From NCBI GenBank assembly GCA_017354515.1, contig JAFMQT010000284.1:1-6230 (forward strand): a DNA stretch of 6,230 nt. Reading direction: 5' to 3'. Positions 4,894 through 6,230 of this stretch are shown here, piece after piece. The position numbers were made by a program, and so were the translations under genes. The stretch comes from Nocardia sp. (GTDB lineage: Bacteria > Actinomycetota > Actinomycetes > Mycobacteriales > Mycobacteriaceae). The notes under the pieces are model-generated. The model made no database searches, was not told the DNA's origin, and worked only from the letters and a program-made list of their open reading frames with translations. How positions within the stretch are numbered: position 1 is the first letter of the stretch; the number at the start of each line of letters is the position of its first letter.

Positions 4894-5135
4894 CCGAACC
4901 CCTCGCCCTCACCACCGCGACCACCACCGCCGACCGGGTGCCGAACGCGGTGTGGCGCAAGAGCACCTTCAGTAACCCGAGCGGAAACTGTGTCGAGGTG
5001 GCCGATCTGGCCAACGGCCTGGTGGCGATGCGCAATTCGCGTGACCCCGAGGGAGCGGTGCTGGTCTACACCCGCCCGGAGATCGATGCTTTCCTGCGCG
5101 GCGCGAAGGTCGGAGAGTTCGACGATCTGGCCTGA
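4890..5135 (+). CDS. DUF397 domain small protein (Scr2-like partner of XRE regulator)
   Basis: An 81-residue cytoplasmic protein. After a threonine/alanine-rich N-terminus (about 1-20), the DUF397 domain fills the rest: W22-R-K-S-T-F-S28, G32-N-C-V-E-V-A38, V45-A-M-R-N-S-R-D-P-E-G-A-V-L58 and D66-A-F-L-R70. DUF397 proteins are found mostly in actinobacteria beside XRE/DUF5753 regulators. In the Streptomyces Scr1/Scr2 pair the two act together in development and antibiotic control and have been compared with toxin-antitoxin systems; whether this protein is toxic, or modulates the regulator, is not known. The start has GGAGA four bases upstream. The frame overlaps a possible leader ORF by ATGA. 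Here it lies before the regulator gene, whereas it more often follows it. Confidence 0.92.
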   Translation: MTEPLALTTATTTADRVPNAVWRKSTFSNPSGNCVEVADLANGLVAMRNSRDPEGAVLVYTRPEIDAFLRGAKVGEFDDLA

Positions 5136-5149
5136 TCGGCGGTAGTATG

Positions 5150-5178
5150 ACAACCGGCGCTGTATCGGCGCTGGTTGT
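5150..5178 (+). terminator. Strong hairpin after DUF397 gene
   Basis: ACAACCGGCGC and GCGCTGGTTGT form an 11-pair stem (one G-U) around a 7-base loop. It begins 14 bases after the DUF397 stop. No T-run follows. It probably terminates or attenuates transcription between the DUF397 and XRE genes, or it stabilises the DUF397 mRNA 3' end; as DNA it could also be a regulator site. Confidence 0.55.
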
Positions 5179-5223
5179 GGCAGCTTGGGTTAAGACAGTG
5201 TTACCAATGTTTGGCCAGCTGCC
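5179..5223. repeat. Inverted repeat upstream of the XRE promoter
   Basis: GGCAGCTTGG (5179-5188) and CCAGCTGCC (5215-5223) are complementary over nine pairs with one bulged T, around a 26-base AT-richer centre. The repeat directly follows the 5150-5178 hairpin and overlaps the possible -35 region (5211-5216) of the XRE promoter. A role as operator or second RNA hairpin is possible; I cannot tell which. Confidence 0.35.
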
Positions 5224-5232
5224 CTCCGGTGC

Positions 5233-5241
5233 TGGTACTCT
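5233..5241 (+). promoter_or_regulatory. Extended -10 promoter of the XRE gene
   Basis: TGG-TACTCT fits TGn-TAnnnT, with a weak -35 (TTGGCC, 5211-5216) at a long 19-base spacing. Transcription would start near 5248, giving a 30-base leader with GGAG at 5266-5269 before the ATG at 5278. The XRE gene therefore probably has its own promoter. Confidence 0.4.
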
Positions 5242-5277
5242 CATTGCCGGTGATCGTCGAGCATCGGAGTAGACCTC

Positions 5278-6171
5278 ATGGTGGAACCCGTCCGGATCGG
5301 CCGCGTGGATTCGCTTGTCGCCGAACGTGGTCCGACGGCGCTGCGCATCGCGGTCGGCGGGCAGCTTCGCAAGTTGCGCGAGGCCGCGGGCATCACCCGT
5401 GAGGCCGCCGGCGACCACATTCGTGGCTCGCATGCCAAGATCAGCCGGCTCGAGTTGGGGCGCACCGGATTCAAGGAACGGGACGTCAAGGACCTGCTCG
5501 TACTGTATGGGGTCACCGACGCCGAAGAGGTCGAGATCTTCCTCGATCTGGTGAGCAAGGCGAACCAGCCCGGCTGGTGGCATCGCTACAGCGATCTGCT
5601 GCCGTCATGGTTTGAGACCTACCTCGGACTCGAACACGCCGCCAAGTCGATCCGTACGTTCGAGGGGCAGTTGGTTCCGGGTCTGCTGCAGACCGAGGAG
5701 TACACCCGCTCGGTGGTCGCCCTGGGCCATGAGAACGCCGAAGCCGCTCGGCGTGTGGAGTTGCGTCGCAAGCGCCAGGAGATCCTGGACCGCGAGGGAG
5801 CACCGACCCTGTGGGCGGTGATCGACGAGGCGGTTCTGCATCGTCCGATCGGCGGCCATCAGGTGCTGCGCGCACAGCTCGACCACATGGTCGAGCTGTC
5901 GTCGCGGCCGAATGTGACGATTCAGGTGCTGCCGTACGCGGCCGGTGGACATGCCGCCGCGGGTAGTTCGTTCACCATGCTGCGTTTCGCCGAGACCGAG
6001 TTGCCGGATATCGTCTATCTCGAACAGCTCACCAGCGCACTGTATCTGGACCGCCAGAACGATCTGGAACTGTATCGCCAGGTCATGGACCGACTCAGCG
6101 TGCAGGCCGAGCCGCCCGAACGTTCCCGGGAGATGCTGCAGAAGGCCGCGTCGGAACTTGCCGACGACTGA
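5278..6171 (+). CDS. XRE-family regulator with DUF5753 domain (Scr1-like)
   Basis: A 297-residue DNA-binding protein, normal for the family. The XRE helix-turn-helix spans about residues 25-80: G27-G-Q-L-R-K-L-R-E-A-A-G38, then S51-H-A-K-I-S-R-L-E-L-G61 as recognition helix and following turn. The DUF5753 part runs from about 98 to 280: G99-W-W...Y104-S-D-L-L, W111-F-E-T-Y-L-G-L-E, the conserved F128-E-G-Q-L-V-P-G-L-L-Q-T-E-E-Y, L178-W...D183-E-A-V-L-H, V213-T-I-Q-V-L-P and Y256-L-D. This domain is thought to sense or contact partners such as DUF397 proteins; its biochemistry is poorly known. The ATG at 5278 has GGAG eight bases upstream; a GTG follows at 5281. It lies 142 bases after the DUF397 gene, with hairpins between, so cotranscription is doubtful. 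It may bind the palindromes P1/P2 or the 5179-5223 repeat. Confidence 0.94.
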   Translation: MVEPVRIGRVDSLVAERGPTALRIAVGGQLRKLREAAGITREAAGDHIRGSHAKISRLELGRTGFKERDVKDLLVLYGVTDAEEVEIFLDLVSKANQPGWWHRYSDLLPSWFETYLGLEHAAKSIRTFEGQLVPGLLQTEEYTRSVVALGHENAEAARRVELRRKRQEILDREGAPTLWAVIDEAVLHRPIGGHQVLRAQLDHMVELSSRPNVTIQVLPYAAGGHAAAGSSFTMLRFAETELPDIVYLEQLTSALYLDRQNDLELYRQVMDRLSVQAEPPERSREMLQKAASELADD

Positions 6172-6230
6172 CCGCCGCCGGAGCGGATCAACGCAAGGCG
6201 ACAGCGCAGGCCAACGAAGAGAGGCGGGGG

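Noticed and set aside
1..6230. CRISPR array, tRNA, rRNA, insertion sequence or phage attachment site
   Set aside because: No regularly spaced direct repeats, no cloverleaf-like or rRNA-like segments, no transposase motifs and no terminal repeats were seen on either strand.

Overview
The window is GC-rich and reads as an actinobacterial chromosome segment, most likely Nocardia or a close relative in the Mycobacteriales. The grounds are codon use dominated by G/C third positions, a DUF397 small protein next to an XRE regulator with a DUF5753-type C-terminal domain, and possible leaderless and alternative-start genes. No rRNA, tRNA, CRISPR array, insertion sequence or attachment site is visible.

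Layout. (1) Positions 31-1801, minus strand: a two-gene operon of a 14-helix drug/proton antiporter (MFS, DHA2 type) and a MarR regulator whose start overlaps the transporter stop by 11 bases. (2) Positions 1802-1937: a compact divergent control region. It has a well-formed promoter for the transporter operon, two TTGT-N6-ACAA sites over its -10 and start point, a CRP/GlxR-like site, and a possible leaderless promoter for the next gene. (3) Positions 1938-3356, plus strand: an amino acid permease ending in a hairpin that contains its own stop codon. (4) Positions 3391-4041, minus strand: a predicted secreted lipoprotein with a DH...N motif like HNH (beta-beta-alpha metal) nucleases. (5) Positions 4205-4423, minus strand: a 72-residue protein of unknown function followed by two hairpins. 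(6) Positions 4424-4889: a long regulatory stretch without a long convincing gene. It holds two related palindromes, a TGCA-rich cluster, a terminator-like hairpin and an extended -10. (7) Positions 4807-6171, plus strand: a possible 28-codon leader ORF overlapping the DUF397 gene by ATGA, then the DUF397 gene, a hairpin-rich gap of 142 bases, and an XRE/DUF5753 regulator. The last 59 bases hold nothing I can support.

How the parts work together. The MarR protein probably represses its own operon and so controls the efflux pump. The permease may share cAMP/CRP-type control through the divergent region. The DUF397/XRE pair belongs to the Scr1/Scr2-like and WhiJ-like regulatory modules common in actinobacteria. 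Here the small protein precedes the regulator and the two look separately promoted. The least explained part is the pair of sites reading ATGYAAGTRCATYTGC upstream of this module, together with the coupled leader ORF.
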